Source: Ricordea florida (Eukaryota; Cnidaria; Anthozoa; Corallimorpharia; Ricordeidae). Taken from it: a DNA stretch of 64,000 nt. Within the stretch, counting starts at the first letter, position 1, and every line of letters starts with the position of its first letter. The translations under genes and the position numbers were made by a program. Under the pieces are notes generated by a model. That model saw only the letters and a list, made by a program, of their open reading frames with translations, ran no database searches and was not told the origin of the DNA. Of the stretch, positions 1-12,390 are shown piece after piece. The stretch is taken from positions 8,432,378 through 8,496,377 of the forward strand of contig OX453279.1 of the NCBI GenBank assembly GCA_949710005.1, read 5' to 3'.

Positions 1-35
1 AAATCTAAAAAAAGTTTAAAAATTTAATAAAAATA

Positions 36-62
36 GACGTTTCGGTCAATGACCTTCATCAG
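36..62 (-). ncRNA. Hammerhead ribozyme core, PLE family A
   Basis: Minus strand: CTGATGA, stem II GGTC-ATT-GACC, GAAAC, GTC. Helix III would be one or two pairs only, the minimal PLE form thought to act as dimers. Confidence 0.8.
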
Positions 63-597
63 TTGCAGTGCAAGTGAATAAGAAATTACAATGTCCTTGG
101 ATCTTGGATCTTGTTAGCTTTGTTAGTGCAAGGTTTTCTCAGGGGCCCCCATCGGGGAATTTATTACATTATTGTTGTTTAAGGGCCCTGTTCAGGGCGC
201 CTGTTGTGCCTTGCCGCGGCATAGCTTCAAGGGCTTTGTTTGGGGTTTTTATTACAAGTTTTTCCTAGGATGGCCTTTTATGAATACTGTGAATATTTTA
301 CATGCGGGTCCCTTCACACTTTTGGCTGACTTGACGAATCATGTTATAGCTTTTTAACATTAATCTTTTTGTATTATATCCGATTGTTTATTCATATTTG
401 GTTTGCGTTTCTTGAGTTTTGTATCGCATTGTCATAGTTTCTCGCTTAGTAATCACCGATTGTTTATCATTGGTTAATTTTTTCATTTTCATGTGTTACC
501 ACGCCCTGTTATGTAATCATCTTTGTTATATTATGTCATCTTTTATACTGTAAACCTATTTAAGGACATTGTAATTTCTTATTCACTTGCACTGCAA

Positions 598-624
598 CTG
601 ATGAAGGTCATTGACCGAAACGTC
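598..624 (+). ncRNA. Hammerhead ribozyme core, PLE family A
   Basis: CTGATGA, stem II GGTC-ATT-GACC, GAAAC, GTC. Confidence 0.82.
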
Positions 625-816
625 TATTTTTATTAAATTTTTAAACTTTTTTTAGATTTTTTACTGTATATATATATATATTTTTTTTTTTCGCTCGAAG
701 TTGTCCGTCCTCGTTTTCCACAATTGCCTACAAATTTCATTACTCGAGGTTTGGACTACGAATCCTTTTGGATCCTTCTGGCGTGTGGCATCCCTGTTGG
801 CTCGAAGCATCATAAC

Positions 817-855
<39 letters not shown>

Positions 856-858
<3 letters not shown>

Positions 859-1070
859 AACATACGTTGTAAGGGTCGCTAATTACTGCAAATTCGTAAT
901 CACAATTATGCTACACATTAAGCAATTTACGGATGAAATTACCTTTAACACGTAATATAATTAACCGTAATTCCGAGCACAGTTTACACCCCTGAAGAAG
1001 GCGTAAGCCAAAACGCGTCGGGTCAATAAAGGATTCAAATGAACAGAACTAGTCCATTCTCCTTTGTACT
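856..1070 (+). mobile_element. PLE terminal fragment, family D-like
   Basis: Ends in a decayed hammerhead (992-1019), then GGGTCAATAAAGG, which is the reverse complement type of the tail at 1141-1193, and finally (TA)n. The two tails face each other across the (TA)n at 1071-1141. Confidence 0.55.
992..1019 (+). ncRNA. Degenerate hammerhead core
   Basis: CTGAAGA, stem GGC-GTAA-GCC, then AAAAC where GAAAC is expected, GCGTC. Loss of the conserved G should stop cleavage. Confidence 0.5.
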
Positions 1071-1077
1071 AACTATA

Positions 1078-1141
<64 letters not shown>
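1071..1141. repeat. (TA)n microsatellite
   Basis: One of about twenty (TA)n tracts. Others: 6487-6547, 6658-6719, 9146-9173, 11295-11340, 12356-12388, 21060-21110, 22746-22780, 28861-28904, 29560-29617, 34731-34763, 42651-42677. Nearly all border PLE ends or the GC-rich module. Confidence 0.95.
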
Positions 1142-1142
<1 letters not shown>

Positions 1143-1980
1143 TTGCACAAAGGAAAATAGTCTCGACCATTTAATAATTTAACCCTTTGACCCGACGCGT
1201 TTCGGCTTTCGTCTTCGTCAGGGGCCTTTGGGCTGATTTTTATTTCTTAATCAGCCAGTTAGCTTGTTAATTACCTTACGTAACAATAGGGCTATTACAT
1301 ATCAGAAATTCTATAATTTTACAGTCTACCTCATAACGTATTTTAAAAACTGCACGGCAACAAAACTTAATGAGGGTCTCTGTTTTACACTTAGTTTCAG
1401 CCTTTCCTTTTGTTAAGGCCGTATGGTTGTAATGTCTTTAACTTCAGTTGCCAGAAAATCTCTCTTCGTCTTAGAAGATCCCTTTTCCTATCCGCTTCCA
1501 AGTGTCCCTTTCTTATCTGTTCAATTAGCGAGATCGCAATGTCTCTTTCAAAATCATGGGTTCGTTTATTGTGTAAGAAATGTTCGCTTAATTCGCAGCT
1601 GTTGTTTAAGTTCGTGATGTGGCTCAGATGGTTGTTAAATCGGATATTACAGCCAGTTTCACTCTGGCCTATGTACGGCAATTTGCAGAGTTTGCCTTCA
1701 ATCATATAATGAATGACAGTCTAAATCATGATATATTTGGAAGGTCCGCTCTCTTTTTGGTGTCTGTAAAAGTGGTGGTTGGCCTGATTTTTTGACACCA
1801 GCTACATTCCTTCCGGCCGCATGGTCTGCAACCATCATTTGTGTCGTCCTGTTTTGGTCCACTTCTACACTTTTAGGTCGTCTGTACGCAATTAAAGGTG
1901 GTTTGTCAAATATTTTAGCTAGGCGTTCTTTCGATTTCAAAAAGCTCCAGCTTCTATGTGCTATTTCAGCTATCATTGCT
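1141..1980 (-). mobile_element. PLE fragment (minus), family D
   Basis: Minus-strand codons from 1976 (RLAKIFDKPPLIAYRRPKS) and, after a stop near 1700, KLCKLPYIGQSETGCNIRF, a GIY-YIG domain, ending LQPYGLNKRKG at 1397. A hammerhead core on the minus strand (1194-1221) and a (TA)n at 1071-1141 mark its 3' terminus. Confidence 0.75.
1194..1221 (-). ncRNA. Hammerhead ribozyme core, family D
   Basis: Minus strand: CTGACGA, imperfect stem GAC/GCC, GAAAC, GCGTC. One mismatch in stem II. Confidence 0.65.
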
Positions 1981-2135
1981 GAATGTTATAGAGTGCAAGA
2001 AAAACACACCCACAAATGCACGGTCGCGTTCAGTTTCCAAGCCACAGACATATACACATGTAAGTGAAAATTAGTAATCTTAGCTTAACTCCCAGCAGAC
2101 TCTTATTTTTTCAATAACCTTGTTTTATGTCACAG

Positions 2136-5100
2136 GGAAAAGTCCTTAAACGCCAATTGCAAGGGCTTGAAAAGTGAGTTAAAGTTCGTTTGCACGCTTA
2201 GAAATAAAGCAGTTTGACTAACACAATGTCAATTACAAAGAGATTGACTGAAACAACCATATAACGTCATTCACCTTTTTTTTTTCATTTTTAACAGACG
2301 TGAGAAAAAAAATCTCACTGAAGCAGAGTCCAAGGTAAAGTATTTTATAACAATTTCTTTCCATTGAACTTAGAAATTCATCTTTCTTGATCCTCAATAT
2401 GTTTTCGTTGAAGAGAATAAATAGTTTCCAAAGACTGCTATAGCCTATACATAAAAGGTGACCAAGTAGTGAAACTGCTATAGTTGTAAACGTTACACTG
2501 GATGTTTCAATTTTTCCGGATATCTTTTAGAGATTTCCATTTCTTGTTACGTTTAATAAAGAAAAGTATCTTTGCGGCAACTCCAAGTGAGAGCAATAAA
2601 AAACTCAACTACCTCAGCTCTTTAAAATGCAGAGCTCCATCAACCGAGGTAAGAATAAGGGCAAGTTTGGGCTCATATGAATGCAAATATATTATTACCA
2701 TTGTAAAATTCCTCACACTGGCACCCATTAAAATTGCCCCGCTCCTATTGGTTAAATGATCTGCTTTAGGTGCTTGACGCAACAGAAGGGTGGTGGTTTA
2801 GAGTCTCAACGAAGTCTGCTCTTGTATATCAGTTTTTCTAAAAAAAAAAAAGAAAATAAATTTGCTTACATAAGAAAATGCGTAACTACTGCGATGATTA
2901 AATCTTTATGTCAATGCAGTGACATAGCAAGGAGATAATGACTCCTTAACTTATACTGTATATTTTGATTCATTTTTCTTGTTTTGTTTCAGCATGTCAG
3001 CATAACAGATGAAAGAGATCAGTTGTCAAGGTAACAATCAGAGATCAATACAAGTGTCTTCACTGAATCAGTGAAACGAAAACAGAACGGACAAATGGGT
3101 ATGCAGCTCACTCAATGGCCAACATTTATTACCGTAGCCATGATTTCTTTTATTTCTATGCAGTTCCATGATCCAATTGCAAGATGAACTGCAGGGCTAT
3201 AAAGCAAAGGTAAACAACGATATTTTTCTATATGAGTATCGTTATGAGGAAAATCGACAATCGATGGACCGATCAAATTAGCTTATTGCGTTCGCAGAAC
3301 GCCATCATAAATTTGAAAGCCAGAATAAAAAATCGAGATTCTTGGCGACGGACTTGGAAATAGTCTCGCCTCTTGAAAGAACGTAGCGGTCCTATTTTAT
3401 CTTTCATACCCAGGTCTCCTGGGTATGAATGATAAGGTACACATGAATTCAAGATGGCGACAAGGAACACAGCAACTTGCGACCAAATACTTAAATAAAC
3501 TGACTTCTAATTCTTGCTCTCAGTCTTCGTCTTTTCTGAGCGAACAACAAACAACGAATCTGTCAGTGATTTTAATTTGTCATTTTGCTGCCAAGCTGAC
3601 TGATGCAAGCGAACTAATATGATTTCTTTCCAACCTCGATTTTTCAAAAGATTTCTTTTTTAGCTACGTTAGAAATATACGACGAAACAGAAACCTGACG
3701 AGACAGTATAAGGGACATGTTGACGGCGGCAACTGCAAAAGTCGCTAAAGAACAGGGGAGTGGTCAGCCTGAATCTTTCCTGTTTTTAGTCGCAAGTAAA
3801 ACAGCCTGCGCCGTGCGACGAAAATCGAGGCTAAATTAGGTGCGATTTTGACATGTTTAAGGCTGCGCTGGTCCGTAATGGAAACAGATTGATTGATAAA
3901 AAAATGAGGATTTATAAAACCGCATTGAGACTTTCAAGTTTTATTCACGCAATGTTAAGGAAAAATGCATTTAATACCTGGGATTGATGAGAGAGCATTT
4001 TAAAATCTGTGGCTGCGGCTTGAAGTCTCGGGGCATTAAAAAAAATTGCACCTGTACGTCTGCGTTAAAAATCTCCGGGAACTGCCGGGAATATAAAGGT
4101 AAATGAACAATCTAAGTATAAGCAGTGAGGAACAATTTGTTTTTTGTTTCAACGGAGGTTAACTATCATCTACATAGAATTGCCAATCAAAGAGTTTCTG
4201 TTGCCATATATGTTCCCCTAACCATTTCTTCACAAGACAAACGATACACAGTTCAATAAACAATTGCAACAACAACAACAACAACAACAACAACAAAAAA
4301 CTAGTCTTTTTAACCTACAGATCAAACAGCTCAGGGCCTCACTGACAACAATGGAGAACAACGCAGAGGTTCGTTTTCATTTTGCCGTGGTTACTATTGA
4401 AACTCGGGCTTACTTCAGAATGTTGTAAAATGTTACTTTCATATAATTTTTTTTCCCTTTTTTTTTTTCTAAATAATTGTTTTGTTTCTACAGAGCGAGT
4501 TCCAAAAACGCCTGGAATTAGAAAGGTAAATTAGTTGTGCTTTTCAGAGGACGACAAGAGAAAAATAGCATTTTTTATAGTGCAGTCTTTATTCCAAAAA
4601 AGAAACATTAATTAATCCCAACTTTATGTTTATTTATTTATCTATTTTTTTAATGTCACTACAAATGCATTCGTTTGCAAAACAATTAGCTAACAACTAT
4701 TGGACGAGGTTAAGCGAATAAACGTAATCTCGACACTTAAAACTGCTCACTCAATACTAACTAATCCCTAAATATACTAATGGTATAATTACTCAGGTGA
4801 TTATAGAAATTCTTGTGCTCTCATTGGCTGAGAATGGCGTCATACTCCGCTATAAATACCTCTTGCGAGGTAATAAAAGCGGGAGGTCAAATTTTCAAAA
4901 TGGCCGCCTGGCGCTTTGTCGATGTGTCCGAAGAGGAAATTAGTGAAAGAAAATTTAGTGAAAGAAAATGGCATTTCGAGGAATATCAAACACGCCACAA
5001 AGCTCGGAATGACACTCTTCAAAGTTAACATGCGAGGTTGTGCTAAATGTAACAAAGAAACCATTTAAATGCACATGAAAATGCCTGCCTTAGTAAAATC

Positions 5101-6200
5101 AAAACAACTATTAAATATTCGCAACACTTTATTTATCTAGGAACAGAATGGGGAATGATTTGTGCACAGGTCCGTACTCATTTTGCATGCTGTAGCTATA
5201 CTGTTTCTTTTTGCAATAACAAGAAATGTTTACACGTGCATTACCCTAAACAATTCATCTGCTGCATGCATAATGAAGTAGGGACCTGTGCGGAAATCTT
5301 GCCCAGAATGGTTTCAACAACCACTAACTTTGAGGCAATGGAGGTCAACGAGATGAATAAAGGTTTGTCGAAGTTTTTCGTCTCAGTCAGGCGGAAAGAC
5401 GGTACCTATTATAAGATAAACAGTCTGTTGTCCGTGCGAGCGGCTCTCGATCGCCATCTGAAGTCACCGCCTTTCAACAACATTTTGTTTAATTTGTTTG
5501 GGTATTTCTATAATCACCTGAGTTACTATACTGAAACAATTATTAGTCTGATTCGTGAATATTGGTGAATTATTCGCTTAGCCTCGTCCAATAATTGTTA
5601 GCTACTTGCTTTGTAATCAAGTGCATTGGTAACATCGTTTGATCTTGAAGAAAACTTATTTGAACAACTGTTGATATTCTAGAAAGCAGTTTTTGTTAGT
5701 TGAGCGATGCACAATTATTCAACTCAGCTATGTGGAGTCTGTTGATTAGTCAGTGTTTCATGGATCAATTGTTTTCTCTGTAGCCTTTAACATTACATTA
5801 TTATAAAATAATACTCAGGTGATTATACAAAATCGCCCGCTCTGATTGGTTCGCTATCTCGGATTATCAGCCGATAATCACCTCGACGAACAAAATGGCT
5901 GCTAGTCGTTCTTGCTTTTGATAAAATAAATTTTTTTCGTGTTGTCGTATTCCTTTTTTTTAATAGTCACCTCTGTATTTATACTAAAACAATTACATTC
6001 GTCTCAGGCTCAGTGATTATCGGTGAATATATTCACCGAGACGAAGTAAGTGTTTCATTTCGATAAATACCGACACAAAACTATCAACTTTCTTACGCCC
6101 TCCAGTCCAGACAATTATCGCTTACTAATTGTTACATGTCTGATTTCTTTGCAGTACCGTCAACAAATTAAATGATGAGCTTCAGAATCATAAAGCTGAG
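2136..6200 (+). CDS. Coiled-coil gene, exon cluster 1 (7 exons)
   Basis: Exons 2136-2173, 2298-2334, 2993-3030, 3164-3209, 4321-4368, 4494-4525 and 6155-6200 (38, 37, 38, 46, 48, 32, 46 nt). The 2993 exon reads HVSITDERDQLS and pairs with 3164 (SMIQLQDELQGYKAK). The last three make a 42-residue module starting IKQLRASL. The first pair is 25 residues, three short of four heptads, which implies a stutter. Exon 6155 differs from exon 14234 at one base and shares about 330 bp of 3' intron with it, so one is a recent duplicate. The intron between 4525 and 6155 holds a TIR element (4688-5606) and a MITE-like piece. Confidence 0.75.
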
Positions 6201-6484
6201 GTAAATAAGAACTACTTTAATCGGATTAAATTGCGTATCCATAGAATAGCAACAAACATATGGTAAATAAAAACCTTATGCTTTCCCTAACCTTCTGCTA
6301 AGATGAAAATTAATTGTACCTGCCAGACATTTGAAGCCCTGAATTAAAAAATTTGTTCTAAAACAAATATATATATACGCGCAACGTTTGGGAAACATTG
6401 GGTCGCTGACATATAAAGGGGAAGGAGGAAGATATCAAAACGACAAGCCATTTTTATTTCTCTTTTCGACTTAGGATGGCGCAT

Positions 6485-6549
<65 letters not shown>

Positions 6550-6656
6550 AGAAAGTTAATTTGGGAACAGAAATCATCAACTAAGAGAATAAGTGAAAAT
6601 GTGGCTCTAAGGCAATTAGTTGCTAATATATCCCCTCCCTACTTTAACTGTACTTA

Positions 6657-6694
<38 letters not shown>

Positions 6695-9600
6695 TTATAT
6701 ATATATATATATATATATAGGCAATTGTGGAAAACGAGGACGGACAACTTCGAGCGAAAAAAAAAATATATATATATATACAGTAAAAAATCTAAAAAAA
6801 GTTTAAAAATTTAATAAAAATAGACGTTTCGGTCAATGACCTTCATCAGTTGCAGTGCAAGTGAATAAGAAATTACAATGTCCTTAAATAGGTTTACAGT
6901 ATAAAAGGGCCCTTTTCCAACTGGCACCTTACTGGTTTCGTGGGATGTGGTTTCAATGTTCCCCAACATCGACAACAAACTTGGTCTTACTGCAGTTAGG
7001 AAAGCTTTGAATGCTAGGGAAAACAAAATTCCGTCCACATCTTGCATACTAGAAGCCGTAAAAATCTGTTTGAAAAGCAACCATTCTGTTTTTAAAGAGA
7101 ATTTCTTTCTTCAGATTCATGGTACGGCCTTGGGTCCAAAAAATGCATGTAGTTATGCCGATCTAGCCATGGGTGAAATTGATCTTAAAGCTAAGTTTTC
7201 CGGTCCGATAAAGCCATCCTTGTGGTGGCGTTATCGTGACGATGTCTTTGATCTTTGGCAGCAAGGCCTTCCTGCCTTACATCAATTTACTGATTATATC
7301 AATTCTCTATACCCTACTATTAAATTCGAGTTAGTTTTTTCTGAACGTGAGCTTCACGTACTTGATCTTACTTTACATCTTGTGGAAGGGTTTATTAGAA
7401 CTGATGTTTATTCTAAACCTACAGATAGCCATTTATACCTTCCACCCTCTAGCTGCCATCCCAAGCATGTCTTCAAGGCTATTCCTTTTGGAGTAGCGAC
7501 TAGATTGAAGAGAAATTGCTCTGAAGAAACTTTCCTTGCCGAGAGAACAGCTGAGTACAAAGGTTATCTTGTTAATCAGGGTTATCCCCCAAAATTAGTT
7601 GACGATCAATTCTCCAAAGCCTCCACCATTTCTAGGATTGATTTACTACGGCAACGCGGAAAACAATCGAGGAAATTATTTCCATTTGTTCTCACATTTA
7701 ATCCTAACTTGCCTAATGTGAGTAGCATAATTAGAAAGCATTTGTTGATTTTGCAATCCAACCCTAAATTGAAAGAACTTTTCCCTCAAGGCTCTATCAT
7801 ACCATCTTTTCGTAGAACAAAAAACCTGAAAGAATTATTAGCACCATCTCGTTTTAAAACCGCCGATGAGGGACAAACAATTCAGCCAAACAATGGCTGC
7901 TTTAAATGTGAAAGAAATAGATGCGATCTCTGTCGAAATTTCTTTGTTGAATCTAAATCATTTCTAAGTTTTAGAACGTGCAGAAAATACACCATTCATT
8001 CAAGGCTTTCTTGTGATTCTAAAAACGTGATCTATTTAGTTTCCTGCAAGAAATGTCGTTTACAGTACGTAGGATCAACTACCACCGATTTTCGGGTTAG
8101 GTTTCGTAACCACAAGTCTGCTATGCTCACAAACAAAACCACTTGTGAGGTAGCAGTACATTTCAATAAAATTCCACACTCCTTGGATGATTTTGAATTC
8201 CAATGCATTGATCAGGTGCAGGCCCCTAATGACTTAGACGAGATCGATAGGTTTTTAATTACGAAAGAGGCTTATTGGAGTGCTCAACTGTTTTCTATGG
8301 CTCCCCATGGCTTAAATAAAAGAAAAGAATTTCACTCCAAAAACAGAATTTGTTATAATTAACTTTCTCTTGTGTAAATATGCGTTTGCGCCATAAAGCA
8401 GTCCAAAAGCCCTTCCTTGGATTTTGCCAGCTCTTTGGGTGTTAGGTATGCTCAAAGGCCCTGCCTGGGATCTTATTACAGCTTATTGTTTAAGGGCCCC
8501 TCCAGGGATTTTGTTGTTTGTCAACCCTTTAATGCTCCAAAGGCCTCGATTTGGGATTTTGTTATTAACCCTGTCCAGCGTAAACGTAGGTTTCTTCTGC
8601 ATATCTTTGTAAACTAGTTTTCCCGTAATATTTACCGCATTGCAAGAGTCCGTTTTATCTATTTTAACTATTTTAGTTTTTAGGTTGAATTTAACCTAGT
8701 TCTGCAATTATCCCGCTTTATAATGTAATTTATGCACAGCATTGTATCTTTTTCGTTTGGTCTATTAATTATCACCCTGTATGACGTAATTTATAGTACA
8801 GCATTGTATTTCTCGTTTTGCATTTTTTTCCCTGTATTGTATTAATCACGATGTATTAATAGCACGATAGTATTTTTCATTTCGGTATGTAATCTCCCAC
8901 ACTGTAACCGTATTTAAACTTAGTTTCCGTCCTTTTTCTCCTGTAACTGACGAAGGTCTAAGACCGAAACGTTTTTTCTATTAAATTTTTAACTTTTTAA
9001 CTTTTTTATCGTCAGAAGTTGTCCGTCCTTGCTTTATCTAACGTTTTTAAATTCATTTTTGTGGTGAGGCTTGGACTGTGAATCTTCATTGATCCTCCTG
9101 ACGCAGTGGCATTCTTTGTTGGCTTGAGGCATTTTATAACCGTTTTTATATATATATATATATATATGTATATAACTAACTGCAGACAGTACTGTTTCGG
9201 CCTTCTGGGCCTCATCAGTGCAGTGCTGATGCTAGGATGGAGGTATAGCTATATAGCCACCTCAAACGAAACCACACTTGTGGTATCATTTAAGTCATGC
9301 CAGAGTGCTCAAACTAGAGAACTATATGATATGAGTTAGACGTATATATATGAGTTAGACGTAATTGTTCCACCGACGATTTTCTAAACAAGAGGTGTGC
9401 TGAATACAAAGGGTACCTTATGTCCCAGGGCTATAATGTAGCTTTAGTAGACAAACAATTCGACAAAGCGCTTAGTATTGATAGGTCAGAATTGCTTAAG
9501 AAAAAGGTTAAGCCTGTCGAGAGAGTTTTCCCGTTAGTTCTTGATTACAATCCTATCCTGCCTGATATTCAGAGAGTTATCAAGAAACATGCTCATCTTT

Positions 9601-11293
9601 TGAGATCGTCACCCGAATTACTTGAAATTTTTCCACCTAAATCGATTTTTCCAGCATATCGCCGTACCAAAAATCTCAAAGATATTTTAGCACCATCTAA
9701 ATTTCGTGGGGCAAACCAGGCAGAGAAGGAAATGGGAGGGTGTTTCAAATGTTGTACTCGTTGTGATCTTTGCAAAAATTCCAAGTTTAAAAGCTTTTCC
9801 ACAGACTGAGCCTACAAGATAAATCAAAAATTGTCTTGCTCTGCCAAAAACGTTGTTTACTTGGCCTCGTGTAATAAATGCAAATTGCAATGTGTAGGTT
9901 CTACCACCACAGAATCTAAAGTACGCTTTCCCAATCATAAATCGTCCATGCATACCAACAAAAAGACGTGTGAACTTGCGGTCCATTTTAACTGTACAAG
10001 GCATGAAATTTCCGATACTAATTTTATTGTCATCGAACAAATTACTAACCAAGGTGACGCTGCTTATATTGACAAGTTGTTACAGACTAGAGAGGCCTAT
10101 TAGACCTCCCAGCTATTTACACTTTACCCTCATGGTCTTAATAAAAGACGCGAATTTAGATCTAAAAATCGCGTCCCCTACAATACCAAATTAGACTAAC
10201 TATTGTACACTTATACACTTAGACAGACGTTTATTCTGTCCGCTGACGATCGCCGCAAGGCGTGAAACTCGTGGTTACAGTAAACCAATGCGTCCTTTTT
10301 GACTTCACTACACCGTAGAAAAGCTCTGCTTTATAGCAGCGAGCACTTTTTGCCAAGCAAGACTTCTCTTCAAGTAATTTAGGGTAAAAGTTGATTAACG
10401 TAAAACAGTGCTCAACTAGAAGGGCACTCTGTAGAGCGCATACCTCCGCCCCGCCACATATTGTTGTCTTAAGAGTTTGGATCCACAAATAAGAGCTATT
10501 TGAAGAAAAGTATATCCGATTGAGGAGTAATATTGTTGTTTTTCCCACATATCGCTTCTTCGCCTTCGATAACTTGGAATCAGATGAATGGCATCAAGTT
10601 TCACAACTGTTTTCTACCGTGGGAAACCAAGAAAGCTGATCGGTCAACATTAATTCGCTTAGTAAACAAACCCAATTATCACTGAAATCTCTGTAAAACC
10701 TTGGAAAACTTTCTGATAAAATCGCTCAGCTTGAACACGACAAAAAGTGCGGTGCGATATACAGTCTGGTAGGTTTTTTGCGGTCGTGGAACCAGCCAAA
10801 TAGTATATAACATATACAAAAGTTAGGCGTAAACTGACATTCACGTTTGTTCGAAGCCGTATTATCAAGTGTAGCCCGAGTGAACGCTCCCGAGAGCGTC
10901 TAGTCTGGATCTGAGATCCGGAGTCTAATCCGGATAAATCCCAAATTTTAATCGATTGATCCTGGGTATATTTGAGACCTTTCCACCAAATTTGGTGCAA
11001 ATCCGTTGATTAGTTTTTGCGTGAAACGATTAACAGACAGACAAACAGACAGGCGTGAAAACATAACCTCCTTGGCGGAGGTAATAAATGAACGTAGAGC
11101 AAAGTAGTTGTTGCGGGAGAAAAAAACACACAAAAAAACTACACGTTTATCCCTACAAGCCTGTTTCGTGGTTGCCCACTCGGTTACCCCCTGACGAGTG
11201 GGCAACCACGAAACGGGCTTGTAGGGATAAACGTGTAGTTTGTCTGTGTGTTTTTTTCTCCCGCAACATCAGCACTGCACTGATGAGGCCCAG

Positions 11294-11344
<51 letters not shown>

Positions 11345-12352
11345 CGTTAGATAAAGCAAGGACGGACAACTTCTGACGATAAAAAAGTTAAAAATTTAAT
11401 AGAAAAAACGTTTCGGTCTTAGACCTTCGTCAGTTACAGGAGAAAAAGGACGGAAACTAAGTTTAAATACGGTTACAGTGTGGGAGATTACATACCGAAA
11501 TGAAAAATACTATCGTGCTATTAATACATCGTGATTAATACAATACAGGGAAAAAAATGCAAAACGAGAAATACAATGCTGTACTATAAATTACGTCATA
11601 CAGGGTGATAATTAATAGACCAAACGAAAAAGATACAATGCTGTGCATAAATTACATTATAAAGCGGGATAATTGCAGAACTAGGTTAAATTCAACCTAA
11701 AAACTAAAAAAGTTAAAATAGATAAAACGGACTCTTGCAATGCGGTAAATATTACGGGAAAACTAGTTTACAAAGATATGCAGAAGAAACCTACGTTTAC
11801 GCTGGACAGGGTTAATAACAAAATCCCAAATCGAGGCCTTTGGAGCATTAAAGGGTTGACAAACAACAAAATCCCTGGAGGGGCCCTTAAAGGGTTGAAT
11901 TTAACCTAGTTCTGCAATTATCCCGCTTTATAATGTAATTTATGCACAGCATTGTATCTTTTTCGTTTGGTCTATTAATTATCACCCTGTATGACGTAAT
12001 TTATAGTACAGCATTGTATTTCTCGTTTTGCATTTTTTTCCCTGTATTGTATTAATCACGATGTATTAATAGCACGATAGTATTTTTCATTTCGGTATGT
12101 AATCTCCCACACTGTAACCGTATTTAAACTTAGTTTCCGTCCTTTTTCTCCTGTAACTGACGAAGGTCTAAGACCGAAACGTTTTTTCTATTAAATTTTT
12201 AACTTTTTAACTTTTTTATCGTCAGAAGTTGTCCGTCCTTGCTTTATCTAACGTTTTTAAATTCATTTTTGTGGTGAGGCTTGGACTGTGAATCTTCATT
12301 GATCCTCCTGACGCAGTGGCATTCTTTGTTGGCTTGAGGCATTTTATAACCG

Positions 12353-12390
<38 letters not shown>

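Larger units (their letters stand above)
1..855 (+). mobile_element. PLE family A termini, head-to-head copy
   Basis: 1-90 is the reverse complement of 555-660. The two arms each carry a hammerhead (36-62 minus, 598-624 plus) and flank a 450-bp 3'-UTR-like body. The right tail is long: after GAAGTTGTCCGTCC it continues to TCATAAC and then (TA)n (821-855). The left end is cut by the window. ORFs here are not real. Confidence 0.75.
6720..9150 (+). mobile_element. Penelope-like element with inverted 5' terminus
   Basis: Between two (TA)n tracts. The 5' end (6720-6907) is an inverted copy of a 'family A' PLE tail including an antisense hammerhead (6823-6849). It joins near 6908 directly to RT coding sequence already at motif A. 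The ORF ends at 8362, followed by a 3' UTR, the 'family B' hammerhead (8947-8973) and a long tail reaching (TA)n at about 9146. The element is thus 5' truncated and carries two different family ends. Confidence 0.85.
11341..12360 (+). mobile_element. PLE family B head-to-head palindrome
   Basis: 11341-11890 is a minus copy of the 8480-9035 region and 11896-12360 a plus copy of 8685-9150. Both arms end in a hammerhead and a tail, then (TA)n. The left tail is short (stops at AACGTT), the right tail long. No coding part remains. Confidence 0.88.

Noticed and set aside
2592-2648. Possible extra exon of the coiled-coil gene (19 codons, donor GTAAGA)
   Set aside because: The donor and final GAG fit, but the acceptor is weak (GTGAG without pyrimidines) and the product holds a proline in the rod. 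It may be a decayed 48-nt-type exon.
6344-6814. Frames rich in Tyr-Ile repeats
   Set aside because: Translation of (TA)n microsatellites; the same holds for several frames at 11184, 28852, 29340 and 42573.
8417-8617. 66-codon frame repeated in three PLE copies
   Set aside because: Two overlapping frames are equally open and no domain is seen; conservation is explained by young copies of a UTR.
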